Assembly: GCF_000227115.2 (NCBI RefSeq)
Contig: NC_016479.1
Coordinates: 310,001-374,000 of the forward strand
DNA length: 64,000 nt
Direction of reading: 5' to 3'
Source: Naumovozyma dairenensis CBS 421
Lineage: Eukaryota; Ascomycota; Saccharomycetes; Saccharomycetales; Saccharomycetaceae
The translations under genes and the position numbers were made by a program. Of this stretch, positions 30,180 to 42,037 are shown in pieces. The first letter of the stretch is position 1. Each line of letters opens with the position of its first letter. A model generated the notes under the pieces. It had not been told where the DNA came from, made no database searches, and saw nothing but the letters and a program-made list of their open reading frames with translations.

Positions 30180-33100
30180 ATGGATAACAACAATAACAAT
30201 TTCCATTCACTTAATGGCTTACCACCAAAAATGACACAACGAATAACGGCAAATCTCACAGATCATTTATCATTGACACCTCAAAGTTCACGTCCAATTA
30301 TTGAGATTGCAACTTATGCAGATACAGACGTTTATGAATGTTACGTGAAGGGTTATGAAGCAAAAGTAGTAATGAGAAGAACAAGAGATGACTGGATTAA
30401 TATTACACAAGTATTCAAAATTGGTAAGTTCTCCAAAGCTCAAAGAACAAAAGTATTAGAATTGGAAGCAAATGAAATGAAACATGAAAAAGTTCAAGGT
30501 GGTTATGGTAGATTTCAAGGTACATGGATCCCATTAGAATCAGCAATGTTTTTGGCCAAGAAATACACAATTACTGAACCCGTCGTTACAGAAATTTTAA
30601 ATTTTAAACTGGATCCAGCAAATCCACCTCATAAGAGAAGTAAAAATAGTGTACTCAGAAAGACTTCTCCACATACTAAAATCACGTCACCTTCAAGTTA
30701 TAACAAGACACCTAAAAAGAAAAACCTTTCTGCAGCTAATAATGCTGGAATTAAAAAATCGAAGAAGAATAATTCATTCCAAGCAAATCCAAGTCCATTA
30801 CAAAATTTAGTGTTCCAAACGCCTCAACAATCGTATATGTTGTCCAGTATGAACCATTTGAATTTAACACATCTAACAGGCTTAGAAAATTCGAATTTCT
30901 TAAATAACAATTCAGAAAATAATGGTGACGATAATAATAACGATAATATCAATAATAGCAATAGTCATCGTAAACCTAGAGAACCGGCAAGTAGTACTTC
31001 TACAATATCAACAAACACACCATCCACAACCCGATATTCTGCAACTCAAAAGCCATTGCAGTTCTTTCCTATACCAACAAATTTAAGCAATGTTACAGGA
31101 CAACCAAATATTAAAATTGAACAAATGGATAAACATGTTAATAATAATCATAATATCACCAGTAATCATAACAATCCTAATTATAAATCAAATCTGCCGC
31201 CCTTTATAGCATTTACACCACAAAATACAAATCCTCCACCTAAACAACAGCGACAACAGGTGAAATTATCTAATTATAGCGGATTGAACGAAAACAACAA
31301 TATTAACAGCAATAGTAGTAAACCAATAACAATACCTCTACATGTGAATAAAAGTGAACCTACAAAAAAAAGGTCAAATAAAAATTTACCAAAAATGAAA
31401 CTAATGGAAACGACTAAAAACTCGATACCAACTAAGAAAAATCCAATACCTTTACAAAATGGATATACAAGACCGTTAAGTAATGCAAACACTAGTAACG
31501 AGAATCAAAGAAATAATAGATCTGCACATAACTACTCAAACGGTTCTATACTGGAGACATTCTCATCGCATGATAATCCAACACCTTTGACATCTAAATC
31601 TGTAACACCTCATTATTCTGACGTAGTATTGAATGATGATCAAATTGCGATTGATAATTATAAAGCAATCATACTGCAGGTTCTTTCTTCAGAAAATTAT
31701 AACCAAATTGATCCAGAATTATTTGCAAAGTTATCTCATCCGCCTCCCAATTTCGATATAAATGTCAACATTGACGAACAAGGTCACTCTCCACTACACT
31801 GGGCTACAGCAATGGCTAATATTCCATTCCTTAAGATATTGATTGTATTGAACGCAAATGCTCTTCAATGTAATTTAGCAGGGTTCAATGCCGTATCGAA
31901 ATCAGTTTTTTACAATAATTGTTATAAAGCTGGAAATTTTGCAGAAATAATCTCGATTCTTAGAATATGTCTGATAACACCTGATGCCAATGGGAGATTG
32001 CCAATTCATTATCTAGTTGAATTGAGTGTTAATAAATCCAAAGATCCAAATGTTATCAATTATTATATGGATATGATTTTACAAAATTTAGCTGAAGAAG
32101 ATTATTCTCTATTGAAAATGTGTTTAAATTTCCAGGACAATATAGGAAATACACCTCTACATCTAGCTGCCTTGAACATTAATCTGGAATTATGTAATAA
32201 ATTTTGCTACTTAGGTGCTTCTATGGATATACCAAATATGGATAACGAATCTCCTGCTACAATTTTAGCCAAATTTAATATGGTACCTCCTTCAACCTCA
32301 TCAATTCATCCTCACATTGGACAGCATCAACCTCAACATCTGCAGCAACAGCCTCAACGGCAACAGCAACCACAGCCTTCTCAGCAGAACATACCAACAT
32401 TTCCAACGGACTTTCCTCCATCTCAGCAGCTTCTAACAGATGCCCATCGGATGACTCGTATGGATGAGCCAGTAAATGAATCAAAGGATTCTGAAAAGAA
32501 TAAAGTTGATGAGCTTGTAAGGATAGGACCAGCTACAAAGAAGGGGAAGGATGGTTCCAGACGTGCCGAATCCAAGAACATTGACCATATTGGTACTACG
32601 AAAAAAGATTTAGATAATGGACTATACCCTAATAATGTTATAGTACCATCGAAAGGAGATCAAACATCGCATATACCATCATATAACTATAGTATCATAG
32701 AAGATTTCTCAAATAACGACTCTTTATTAACTTCTTCCATTCTAAAGGATTCAAAAACAACTCCAATTAAACTTCTAGAAGGATCACCTATGCTATATAA
32801 GAAAGGTCTCAATTCTTCCAACACTTATTCGAATCCGAAAGTGTACAAACATGGTTCAAGTTTGAAAAACTCTTTTTTAAGTACCGATGAAGATAATATT
32901 GAAAGATCACCAATCGGATCAATTGAGAAACATGAAACACATATGGACATTGTAGCTAATAAAATAACTCGAGCAGCAGTGAAATTGACTACATTTATTA
33001 AGGACGAACCACATTATCTTTCTTCAGAGATTTGTGCTGTAGAAGAGGAATTAGCAAAGGCTGAGCATACTATATCTGAGACAAAAGCTCATGAAAAACA

Positions 33101-33563
33101 ACTTTATGAATCATTTCAACATGACCAAGTTGCAGGTACTTCGAGTGATATAAAGGATACTGAACAAATTAAAGAGGAGAATTCTAAACTATCATCCTTA
33201 GTTCAAGATGCTAAACAAGATTTCATTCGTTGTATGGAAAAATTACAAGCTTTGAAACTTGCAACATTGGTCCAGGATGAAGAATCTGAGATAGATATTA
33301 GCCCAGACCGTGAAAGTTCTCCGGCAGTTGTTGACAATACTAACGTTACTGCTATACCTGATGAATCACAACTTCGATATGCAATTGAATTAGTGCTATT
33401 ACAAATGAAGAGAGTCTCTACTTTGAAGAAGATAAGTGATGCTAGATGTAAAGCCACGTCATCCACTAAAATCCACAAATATAGACAATTGATTGGTATG
33501 ACCATCGAAAACATAGACTCTAAATTAGACGATATAGAACATGATCTAAGATCTAACATTTAA
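30180..33563 (+). CDS. SWI4: SBF DNA-binding subunit Swi4
   Basis: Sequence-specific subunit of SBF (with Swi6), activating G1/S genes through CACGAAA boxes. 1127 aa against 1093 in S. cerevisiae. Domains: APSES/KilA-N DNA-binding domain at about 38-144 (EIATYADTDVYECYVKGYEA, WINITQVFKIGKFSKAQRTK, GRFQGTWIPLESA); Asn-rich basic linker; ankyrin repeats at about 530-720 (DEQGHSPLHWATAMANIPFL, NIGNTPLHLAALNIN); a Gln/Pro-rich insert near 725-770; and a C-terminal region for Swi6 binding. The promoter holds matching cell-cycle elements. It sits between LSM4 and KAP123, as YER111C does. Confidence 0.97.
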   Translation: MDNNNNNFHSLNGLPPKMTQRITANLTDHLSLTPQSSRPIIEIATYADTDVYECYVKGYEAKVVMRRTRDDWINITQVFKIGKFSKAQRTKVLELEANEMKHEKVQGGYGRFQGTWIPLESAMFLAKKYTITEPVVTEILNFKLDPANPPHKRSKNSVLRKTSPHTKITSPSSYNKTPKKKNLSAANNAGIKKSKKNNSFQANPSPLQNLVFQTPQQSYMLSSMNHLNLTHLTGLENSNFLNNNSENNGDDNNNDNINNSNSHRKPREPASSTSTISTNTPSTTRYSATQKPLQFFPIPTNLSNVTGQPNIKIEQMDKHVNNNHNITSNHNNPNYKSNLPPFIAFTPQNTNPPPKQQRQQVKLSNYSGLNENNNINSNSSKPITIPLHVNKSEPTKKRSNKNLPKMKLMETTKNSIPTKKNPIPLQNGYTRPLSNANTSNENQRNNRSAHNYSNGSILETFSSHDNPTPLTSKSVTPHYSDVVLNDDQIAIDNYKAIILQVLSSENYNQIDPELFAKLSHPPPNFDINVNIDEQGHSPLHWATAMANIPFLKILIVLNANALQCNLAGFNAVSKSVFYNNCYKAGNFAEIISILRICLITPDANGRLPIHYLVELSVNKSKDPNVINYYMDMILQNLAEEDYSLLKMCLNFQDNIGNTPLHLAALNINLELCNKFCYLGASMDIPNMDNESPATILAKFNMVPPSTSSIHPHIGQHQPQHLQQQPQRQQQPQPSQQNIPTFPTDFPPSQQLLTDAHRMTRMDEPVNESKDSEKNKVDELVRIGPATKKGKDGSRRAESKNIDHIGTTKKDLDNGLYPNNVIVPSKGDQTSHIPSYNYSIIEDFSNNDSLLTSSILKDSKTTPIKLLEGSPMLYKKGLNSSNTYSNPKVYKHGSSLKNSFLSTDEDNIERSPIGSIEKHETHMDIVANKITRAAVKLTTFIKDEPHYLSSEICAVEEELAKAEHTISETKAHEKQLYESFQHDQVAGTSSDIKDTEQIKEENSKLSSLVQDAKQDFIRCMEKLQALKLATLVQDEESEIDISPDRESSPAVVDNTNVTAIPDESQLRYAIELVLLQMKRVSTLKKISDARCKATSSTKIHKYRQLIGMTIENIDSKLDDIEHDLRSNI

Positions 33564-34001
33564 GTGTGTATATACTATCCTTTTATAAAAACTCTATCAT
33601 GTTTTTTCCATTTCTACGAAATCAAACAATTGACCTGCATCGTGTATGTAACCTGTCTGTTTTGCTCGTAAGATCTGCGTTCCGATACAGCAGTATAGCT
33701 TTATTCATTTACCAGGGTAGTCTGACCATCATGTCGCGATGGATTTATTTTACGGGCCAAAAATTGTGACGCGTTCACCGTTTGCGTTGAATTTTACGCG
33801 CATCTGCCGGTCCGTAAATCTTCTTTCCTTTTGTTTTGAAAATTTTGAAGAAAAATCGATGAGATACAAAAAAAAACTTACATTGATAAAATAACAAACT
33901 ATTATCTTATTGAAAAACACAGATACACTTCAAAGTAGAGATCTGTATCTAACTGTAGATCTTATTATCAGGATATAATAACCAAGCTCTACTGATTCAA
34001 T
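33564..34001. other. Intergenic region between SWI4 and KAP123
   Basis: 438 bp containing an ACGCGT at 33769-33774 and the RRPE/PAC pair listed separately. No gene. Confidence 0.6.
33838..33865 (+). promoter_or_regulatory. RRPE and PAC-type motif pair upstream of KAP123
   Basis: GAAAATTTTG (33838-33847, RRPE-like) is followed 8 bp later by TCGATGAGAT (33856-33865), 9 of 10 to the PAC consensus GCGATGAGAT. The pair is 137-164 bp upstream of the start codon. This combination marks ribosome-biogenesis genes in yeasts. Confidence 0.55.
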
Positions 34002-37000
34002 ATGTCAACTGAAGAATACTATAATGATCTTCAAAGGATCTTGGCTGCCATTACCCAATCTACCGGTGCCGGTTTGAAAGAAGCAACCAAGACTTTACAA
34101 ACTGTCTACTATCCACAACCTGCGTCAGTTCCTGCTTTGGTCAATATTTTACAAACTCAACCGGATGTTGGTGTTAGACAATTAGCAGGTATCGAAGTTA
34201 GAAAATTGATTCCAAAACACTGGAACTCTTTAGATGATGCCACCAAGACCCAAATCAAAACATCCTTGTTGCAAAATGCCTTCACTGAAGAAAAGCAAAT
34301 TATTCGTCATGCAAATGCTCATGTTATCGCAGCTATCAGTATTGAAGAATTAGAAGCTAACAAATGGCCGGATTTGATTCCTAATTTGATCCAAGCAGCT
34401 TCCAATGAAGATGCTGCCACTAGACAAACTGCCATTTTCATTCTNTTATCCTTATTAGAAGAATTCCTCCCNNAGTCTTTGACTAGATACATTGATGACT
34501 TCTTGAACTTATTCAGTCAAACCATTAACGATACTGCATCGTTGGAAACCAGATCCCTATCCGCACAAGCTTTGAACCACGTTTCTGCATTGATTGAAGA
34601 ACAAGATGAAATCAATCCACAACAGGCTGCCAAATTTATTTCTTTAATTCCATCATTCGTTGCTGTCTTAGATGCAGTCATTAAAGCAGATGACACTGAT
34701 AATGCCAAATTGATTTTCAATTGTTTGAACGATTTCCTTCTATTGGACTCTCAATTGACTGGTAATACTATTGCTGATTTGATTAAATTGGCTTTGCAAA
34801 TCGCTGTCAACAAGGAAATCGAAGAAGAAGTTAGAGTCTATGCTATTCAATTTATCATTTCTGCTTTAAGTTATAGAAAATCCAAGGTTTCTCAAAGTAA
34901 ATTAGGTCCAGAGATTACTTTATCTGCTTTGAGAATTGCTGCTGAAGAAATTGACGTTGAAGATGAATTGAACAATGAAGAGGAAACCAGTGAAAATGAA
35001 GAAAATACCCCACCATCAGCTGCCATCAGATTGATTGCGTTTGCTGCATCTGAATTGCCACCATCTCAAGTCGCTTCAGTTATCGTTGAACATTTACCTA
35101 CTATGTTGCACTCTACTAATAGTTTTGAAAGAAGAGCTATTCTTTTAGCTATCTCTGTCGCTGTAACTGGTTCTCCGGATTACATTTTGTCTCAATTTGA
35201 TAAGATTATCCCAGCTGCTATTGCAGGTTTGAAAGATTCTGAACCAGTTGTCAAATTGGCTGCATTGAAATGTGTTTCCCAATTGACTACTGATTTGCAA
35301 GATGATGTTGCCAAGTTCCATGAAGATTTTTTACCATTAATCATTGACATTATCGATTCTGCTAAATTCGTCGTCATTTATAATTACGCCACTGTTGCCT
35401 TAGATGGATTATTAGAATTTATCGCCTACGATGCCATTATTAAGTATTTGGAACCATTAATGAACAAATTGTTCTACATGTTAGAAAGTAACCAATCATC
35501 CAAACTAAGATGTGCTATTGTTTCTGCTATTGGTTCTGCTGCGTTTGCTGCTGGTTCTGCATTCATTCCATACTTCAAGACAAGTGTTCAATACTTGGAA
35601 CAATTTATTCAAAATTGTTCCAACATTGAAGGGATGACTGAAGATGACATTGAATTGAGAGCCATGACTTTTGAAAATATCTCTACTATGGCTAGAGCTG
35701 TTAGATCAGAAACATTTGCTCCATTTGCCGATCCATTAGTCACTGCTGCCTATGATGCTATTAGAACTGATTCTGCTAGATTAAGAGAATCTGGTTATGC
35801 TTTCATTGCCAATCTTGCCAAAGTTTACGGTGAAAATTTCGCACCATTCTTAAAGACTGTCATGCCAGAAATTTTCAAGACTTTAGGATTGAGCGAATAT
35901 CAATTTGAAGGTGAAGGTGATGAATTAGCTGCCTTGGCTGACGGTGGTTCTGAAGAAGATTTACAAAGTAAGTTTACTGTTAATACCGGTATTGCTTACG
36001 AAAAGGAAGTTGCTGCTGCTGCTTTATCGGAATTAGCTATTGGGACGAAGAAACATTTCTTGCCATACGTTGAAGAAAGTTTGAAAATATTAAATGAACA
36101 AGTGGAAGAATCCTATGGTTTAAGAGAAACTGCTTTGAACACCATTTGGAATATTGTTAAAGCTGTTTTATTAGCTTCTGGTGCAGTGGCTGAAAGTTAT
36201 CCAAAGGGTATTCCAGCCGGTTCATATGTTGATCAAAGTGTCTTAACCATTATTCAATCCGCTAGAGAAACTGCTTTGACTAATATTGTTGATGAATTTG
36301 AAACTGCCATGGTCATTACAGTAATGGAAGATTTTGCTAATATGATCAAGCAATTCGGTCCTATTATTGTCATGGATAATGGTAACACAGCGGGTTTGGA
36401 ATCTTTATGTTTACAGGTCAATAATGTCTTAAAGGGTGAGCATACCTGTCAAACTATTGATATGGAAGAAGATATTCCAAAGGATGAAGAATTAGATGCC
36501 TCTGAAACTGAAGCTACTCTACAAGATGTTGTATTAGAAGTTTTGGTTAGTCTATCGTTTTCCTTAGCTTCTGACTTCCCAAAAGTTTTCGAAACCTTCA
36601 AACCAACTATCTTCACATTGTTCAAATCTAAATCCAAAAATAAGAGATCATCTGCTGTTGGTGCTGTTTCAGAGATTGTCTTAGGTATGAAAGAATCTAA
36701 TCCATTTATTCAAGAGATGTTAGAAAGTTTAATCATTATCTTAACAAGTGATAAATCATTAGAAGTAAGAGGTAATGCTGCATACGGTGTTGGGTTATTG
36801 TGTGAATATGCTCAATTTGATGTTACATCAGTCTACGAACCAGTATTGAAAGCTTTGTATGAATTGTTAAGCACAGCTGATCAAAAGGCTTTAACAGAAG
36901 ATGATGAAGCCACTAGAGAAACCATTGATAGATCCTATGCCAATGCTACTGGTTGTGTTGCTAGAATGACCTTAAAGAACGAAAATTTTGTTCCAGTGGA

Positions 37001-37346
37001 TCAAACTCTTCCAGCATTATTAGCACATTTACCATTAAAGACCGGATTTGAAGAATATAATCCAATCTTTGAATTAATAATGAAACTATACCAACAAAAT
37101 AATTCTGTCATTGCCAATGCTACACCAAAGGTTGTTGAAATTCTAAGTGCCGTATTTGCTAAGGAACAAGAAAGAATTAAATTAGAACAAGAATCTACTT
37201 TAGGAAGAGAAGAAAATATGGATAGATTGAAACAATTCCAAACAGAAGAAATGAAGCAAAAAGTCATTGAACTTTTGAAATATTTGAATACAACTTATAA
37301 TGGTATTGTTGCTGCCGATGCAGTCTTAGCTACTGTCATTGCTTAA
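34002..37346 (+). CDS. KAP123: Karyopherin beta Kap123 (ribosomal-protein importin)
   Basis: Importin that carries ribosomal proteins before assembly, and histones H3/H4, into the nucleus. 1114 aa against 1113 in S. cerevisiae. The N-terminal Ran-binding IBN_N region ([20 protein letters not shown]) leads into a full-length stack of HEAT repeats, with an acidic loop near residue 330 ([15 protein letters not shown]). Three ambiguous bases (34445, 34472, 34473) leave unknown residues near positions 148 and 157-158; the frame is otherwise uninterrupted. Codon bias is high. The promoter carries an RRPE/PAC pair, in keeping with co-regulation with ribosome production. Confidence 0.97.
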   Translation: MSTEEYYNDLQRILAAITQSTGAGLKEATKTLQTVYYPQPASVPALVNILQTQPDVGVRQLAGIEVRKLIPKHWNSLDDATKTQIKTSLLQNAFTEEKQIIRHANAHVIAAISIEELEANKWPDLIPNLIQAASNEDAATRQTAIFIXLSLLEEFLXXSLTRYIDDFLNLFSQTINDTASLETRSLSAQALNHVSALIEEQDEINPQQAAKFISLIPSFVAVLDAVIKADDTDNAKLIFNCLNDFLLLDSQLTGNTIADLIKLALQIAVNKEIEEEVRVYAIQFIISALSYRKSKVSQSKLGPEITLSALRIAAEEIDVEDELNNEEETSENEENTPPSAAIRLIAFAASELPPSQVASVIVEHLPTMLHSTNSFERRAILLAISVAVTGSPDYILSQFDKIIPAAIAGLKDSEPVVKLAALKCVSQLTTDLQDDVAKFHEDFLPLIIDIIDSAKFVVIYNYATVALDGLLEFIAYDAIIKYLEPLMNKLFYMLESNQSSKLRCAIVSAIGSAAFAAGSAFIPYFKTSVQYLEQFIQNCSNIEGMTEDDIELRAMTFENISTMARAVRSETFAPFADPLVTAAYDAIRTDSARLRESGYAFIANLAKVYGENFAPFLKTVMPEIFKTLGLSEYQFEGEGDELAALADGGSEEDLQSKFTVNTGIAYEKEVAAAALSELAIGTKKHFLPYVEESLKILNEQVEESYGLRETALNTIWNIVKAVLLASGAVAESYPKGIPAGSYVDQSVLTIIQSARETALTNIVDEFETAMVITVMEDFANMIKQFGPIIVMDNGNTAGLESLCLQVNNVLKGEHTCQTIDMEEDIPKDEELDASETEATLQDVVLEVLVSLSFSLASDFPKVFETFKPTIFTLFKSKSKNKRSSAVGAVSEIVLGMKESNPFIQEMLESLIIILTSDKSLEVRGNAAYGVGLLCEYAQFDVTSVYEPVLKALYELLSTADQKALTEDDEATRETIDRSYANATGCVARMTLKNENFVPVDQTLPALLAHLPLKTGFEEYNPIFELIMKLYQQNNSVIANATPKVVEILSAVFAKEQERIKLEQESTLGREENMDRLKQFQTEEMKQKVIELLKYLNTTYNGIVAADAVLATVIA

Positions 37347-39248
37347 AAGACATGAGGTTGTCATTATTGTATATTAATCACATTATCTGTGTCTATCAGT
37401 TATAGACTTTTATTATATTACGTATCCATATGTATATACGTCTCTCTTTTTAAAAACAAAATACATTATTAGAAAACAAGTTCTACTATGTATTTAAGCA
37501 CAGTGTACACCCAATTTATCAAATGTCTCGTATGTGTGATAGCATTCCAACCTCCAAGAGAATAAGGAAGGATACTTAATAAATCATATTTAAAGCCACA
37601 CCTACAAAAGTTGATCACAGTTAAATAAACTTTAATATAGACTTAATATTAGAGTTTTATAGTTTCTGTGTTGCCTATAACTTACTCGTCTAATCAAGAT
37701 AAGTAAGTTTAGACTACGATAACCTTCTTTCTGTATTCGTGTCCTTGCCTCTGAAGGAAATTGTAGTCTCTTTCTCCCCCGCTTGTCAGCATTTTCGCTC
37801 TGTTCCCAGCACGATTTTTGCAGATGAGGAGGGTGGGGGGCCGTTCTGCTCAGGCCTCTGGCTGTAGGGTAGGGAGGTTTCGTGGAGGAAAGCCGGTTAA
37901 ATCGGTAAATATTCTAAAAAAAACATTCTAAGCGAAATTTTCCGCAAATTTGTACCCAGGCGAGGCGTTTTTCATAGAACCCCATTTTAAAAGCAGGGTG
38001 TATATTTTTAAAATGAGTTAAAGTACAGAAAGTTTAGTAAAACAACAGGGTTGTGGGAAGAGCCATACTTCTATCCTTTGCCATTTCTTCTGCCGGCCAG
38101 TAAATTGTTCTCAACGTCGAGGTGACAGCTGTTGCCTACTTACAAATGTGACGATCCGCCATCATTCTCTCAAAGGTTGCCCAGACGGGGTAAAATCCTT
38201 GCCTAAAACTTTTCCGCCGTTGGCTCCCAAGCTTTTTACTTATTTTGTTTTCTTAACCTAGGCTTGTGTATTTACCCTTTTCCCCTACCATAGGTTCCAT
38301 TTTTCATTTTTCATTTTTCATTTTCGTTACTGTTCTCGATACGGTAACGTTTGTTTATTTAGTTTGAGCATTACACACAGCAAAACAACGCTTAGAAATT
38401 ACTTTACTCAGTAACGATCAGCTAATTGGATATTCAATAAAGAGACAATAAACGTTTGATTCTGTTTCTAACAAAAAAATAAATCTTGCAAATCTTTACG
38501 CTCATTTTGGTGTTATTAATTGTATTCTTAAAATAGTGTAGCGAGACCGTCCAGTAAACAAATTGCTCACTACTCCAAAACATGGAATAGAAAGAAGGTG
38601 TCAATGCTGGCTAGGAAAGTGGGAATTAGAGCTAAACGAAGTCTGGACTCATCCTTCAGATATGGGGCAGCTTCTAAACAAACTTCCTTTTTCACGAGTT
38701 TCGCTAGGTCCTGACCTCTAGATATGTTCTGAAGTACGCATGCTCTTTGCTCTATACAATAATAATATAAATAATGCAGGGAATATAAAAATAAACAAAA
38801 TTAAGGCGCTACACAGAAAGATACCCAATTTTTAACCCTGTCTTTCTCGTCGTCTGACCCTCTTCGCAGTTTAAAAAAATAGCCGGTCCTTTGCATTTTT
38901 TCCATTTCTATGAAAAATTATGACGGATTATCACATTTATTAGATGATTACTGCGCAAGTTGGTAGGAACCTAAAGGATCTCGGAGATTAACGAATGGTG
39001 AAAGTGAATGTTTATGTAGGTACAGAACTCGATCCTATTGTTATCTTGCCTTGTAAGAAAGCCATTTTGGTACCTATTGTCTTGCACATACCTTTTGGGA
39101 AAAAGTGGACAAGGAGCTGTTCCGTTCTACGTGGCTACCTCCGATTACTGTCGAACATTCCTCTCGTTGAAGACTTTGGAATTGAATACTGTTCGCTTTG
39201 GTGCTATTTTAATCTATCCCATTCTTTTTTTTGCTGTGTTTTCTTGCC
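37347..39248. other. Long intergenic region upstream of FLO8
   Basis: 1.9 kb, the longest unfilled stretch in the window apart from gaps. It contains a heptamer repeat (CATTTTT)3 CATTTT at 38298-38324, several GC-richer patches (37830-37900, 38150-38230), and at 38995 an ATG that opens a 143-codon frame overlapping the FLO8 start out of frame. No recognisable gene; probably a large regulatory region. Confidence 0.55.
38298..38324. repeat. CATTTTT heptamer tandem repeat
   Basis: Three perfect CATTTTT units plus CATTTT in the FLO8 upstream region. Confidence 0.85.
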
Positions 39249-41363
39249 ATGTTCGTCAACGGTTTCAATCCAGCTGGCATATCAGAAAGCAACGATTTCA
39301 AAACAACCTCTCAAGGGCAGGAAGACAACGAGAAAAGTCAATCACAGGCTGCGTATGAGGAGAATATTTATTACCATCAAAATTGCAGGAAGACTCTTGA
39401 TGAAAGTATATACAATTTCCTCATAGATTCATCCCTAACTGGGACAGCTGAAGCATTTGTGAAAGACGCTAAATTGGAACAACGAAATCATAGTGTGAAG
39501 GATAATAGACCGGATGTTAACAGTTACAGTGATCGTTCATCAACTGAATATCTTTATCCATGGTGGCAGATCTTTTGGGACGCTTTTAATTCGAATACTC
39601 AACGTCGTGGATCTGAATTAGTTCAAAGCTACTTCCAAATTATTAATTATCATCAAAATCAGGATCGTATCCAAAAAGATAAGGCTGTACAAGCAGCTCG
39701 AATGCAGATGTTCGCGGAACAAAGAGGAGAGTATCAAGCAGAAATGATGAATCCCATGATGTATCAAAATAATCCTCTCCGTATGAATAGTAATATCAGT
39801 ATGCAAGGAACGCCGTCACAAATGAATATAAACGGACCCTTGCCATACAATAGCATAAATACTATGAATTCTCTCCCCCCTGATACATTTAATCGACTTC
39901 AAAATCAATACATCGCTAACATGGATAATAATAACAATATTAATGATATTATGCACCAGCCAATGATTGACCAAGATACCAATAGGGTGCCAGAACGCTC
40001 AGGACCAGGGAACCCTTCTATACAAGCAAAACCTCCCCCCATGTATAATAATACACCGATTAACTCACAACAAGCAATGTATCAAAATAATAATATGAGG
40101 CCTCATAATAATAACAATAACAAAGAACCATCTATACGATCCTCACCACAAAAAGTGCCTTTAGAACAAAACCAAAACGGAATAATATCAATGGCTGGTT
40201 CCACTGAAGCAATCCCAAATGGTATGCTGAACCAACAAAGCTTAAAGAGGAAGAATACCAAGAAAGCCAATACTAACACTACGAATTTACAGCATAGTAG
40301 AAAATCAAACACTAACATTGCTGAATTGCAACATATTACCAAACCTCGAAATCAAGGTCCAGATCAATTCGTAAAAGCAACAAAGGCATGTTCAAAATCT
40401 ACTGTTGCCAAGAGAGTTAATAAGGGACTTAAAAAGAGGAATTGTAACAAACCAGAGCAATATCAACTAGACTCCAAACAAGAGAAACCGAAAAGACGGA
40501 GATCACTTGGAGAATTAAAAAAGACACCCAATTTGAAAGAAAGAGTATATTCTACTCAATCAAATACTGCAACGCCTACCACCTTGACCTTCAATAATTT
40601 GAATATGTGCACATATGTCTCTAATAAACCCAATACGTCTAGTCCCTTATCTACATTACATGAAAAGAAGCAATCTTCTTCAGGATCTTCATCAACGGAA
40701 AATATTACTTCTCATAAACTTAAAAGAATCTCTAGCACGACCTTAAAAGAATCAGCTTCCACAAAATCATCTCCAATTGTCAGTATGACGACATCACAGT
40801 CATTAAAAAAGAAAAGCAGCGCCTCTAAGAGAGAATTCTCCATGATCGATTCAACAGCAGGTCCAAACTCGGCTCCTGTCCCTGGTGAAAGGGACTTTTT
40901 AGAGATGCGCCTCGATATTACTTCAAATAATCAAAATGCTACTAATGAAGTCACATCAGCGCAGTTTACGCTACAAGATTCAATGCAAGCAGGCAAATTA
41001 CTAGATATCAAGGAGAATGAACAAGAGGAAACCCACAGACAAGAAGAACAAGGAAAAGAACTGCCGAACGAATATGCTTATAATTTTGATGATCTTGATA
41101 TTTCTCCAACGTTAGGAACAGACGCAAATTATAAAGATTCATTCGATGACTTTGAAAAAGATGCCAATGATATAAATGATAAGGAAAATAAAGATGATAG
41201 GAAACCTAATGACAACAATGACGATTGTAGGAATGAGAATAATAAAAAATCGCTCTTGAGTTCCATACAACATGAAGGACCAAATTCCCCTGTTGGGAAT
41301 GAATATGATTTGGATATATTCGATCAAAATGACACAGAATTCAATTTTATGGATTGGAGTTGA
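39249..41363 (+). CDS. FLO8: Transcription factor Flo8 (LisH domain)
   Basis: Activator of flocculation, invasive and filamentous growth genes downstream of PKA. The frame is open earlier, but the first ATG is at 39249 (MFVNGFNPAG), giving 704 aa against 799 in S. cerevisiae. A LisH-type motif at about 46-78 (TLDESIYNFLIDSSLTGTA) is followed by the conserved STEYLYPWWQIFWDAFN and an RRGSELVQSYFQI block. The middle is Asn/Ser/Lys-rich with basic patches. The acidic C-terminus NEYDLDIFDQNDTEFNFMDW closely matches the S. cerevisiae ending (DYDLNLLDTNENDFNFINW). It lies between KAP123 and GLE2, the YER109C position. Many laboratory strains of S. cerevisiae carry a nonsense allele; this one is open throughout. 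Confidence 0.95.
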   Translation: MFVNGFNPAGISESNDFKTTSQGQEDNEKSQSQAAYEENIYYHQNCRKTLDESIYNFLIDSSLTGTAEAFVKDAKLEQRNHSVKDNRPDVNSYSDRSSTEYLYPWWQIFWDAFNSNTQRRGSELVQSYFQIINYHQNQDRIQKDKAVQAARMQMFAEQRGEYQAEMMNPMMYQNNPLRMNSNISMQGTPSQMNINGPLPYNSINTMNSLPPDTFNRLQNQYIANMDNNNNINDIMHQPMIDQDTNRVPERSGPGNPSIQAKPPPMYNNTPINSQQAMYQNNNMRPHNNNNNKEPSIRSSPQKVPLEQNQNGIISMAGSTEAIPNGMLNQQSLKRKNTKKANTNTTNLQHSRKSNTNIAELQHITKPRNQGPDQFVKATKACSKSTVAKRVNKGLKKRNCNKPEQYQLDSKQEKPKRRRSLGELKKTPNLKERVYSTQSNTATPTTLTFNNLNMCTYVSNKPNTSSPLSTLHEKKQSSSGSSSTENITSHKLKRISSTTLKESASTKSSPIVSMTTSQSLKKKSSASKREFSMIDSTAGPNSAPVPGERDFLEMRLDITSNNQNATNEVTSAQFTLQDSMQAGKLLDIKENEQEETHRQEEQGKELPNEYAYNFDDLDISPTLGTDANYKDSFDDFEKDANDINDKENKDDRKPNDNNDDCRNENNKKSLLSSIQHEGPNSPVGNEYDLDIFDQNDTEFNFMDWS

Positions 41364-42037
41364 TTTCAAGGAACTTAGTTTTCTGATTTTTTGACGGAAA
41401 AGAATAACGAAATCACAATACCTCTTACATTCGTTTGCACTTAGAGTAGAAGGGAAAATAATCCTGAATACGAAGATTTTGAAGTAAGCGTTTCTACGTA
41501 TTCTGATTACTGACTTTGAGATAAAGGCCTGATGATACTTTACAGGAAGACTCTTAGTTGGAACGTATAAACATGAAGACTAACGCACTTTACCGTATCT
41601 GGCTTATGAAAGAGTTTTCCATGATTCTTCCTGTAATATAAGGCCTATTTAATAGAGCGTCTTACGATTTGTAATTATGTATATTGTTCTTCTAAGACTT
41701 TATGAAATGATGTTAACGAACTCTCATTGTTGTAATAATATAGTTTAATAACCAGTATTAAAGAATTATCATTTATTTATATAATCTTTGCTTTTACATT
41801 GTTTTCGTCTGACATTTCATCGCATAAATAACGATTTTTCAGATTTGCCGAGAATATCCAAATATTATCAATTATGATTTTTTTTCGTATCTATGAAGAA
41901 TATTATGCCAAAAGAAAAACTATGTGGAGAGCACAGAATCATTTGTAATAAATATAAACTGAAGGTCATAAATACAGATCATATTACCAGTTTATACAAA
42001 CGACAGTTCCCATATAAATTGCACGTCGAACACAACA
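41364..42037. other. Intergenic region between FLO8 and GLE2
   Basis: 674 bp, tandem orientation. AT-rich. A GACTAAC heptamer near 41577 has no matching donor or reading frame. Nothing else identified. Confidence 0.5.
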
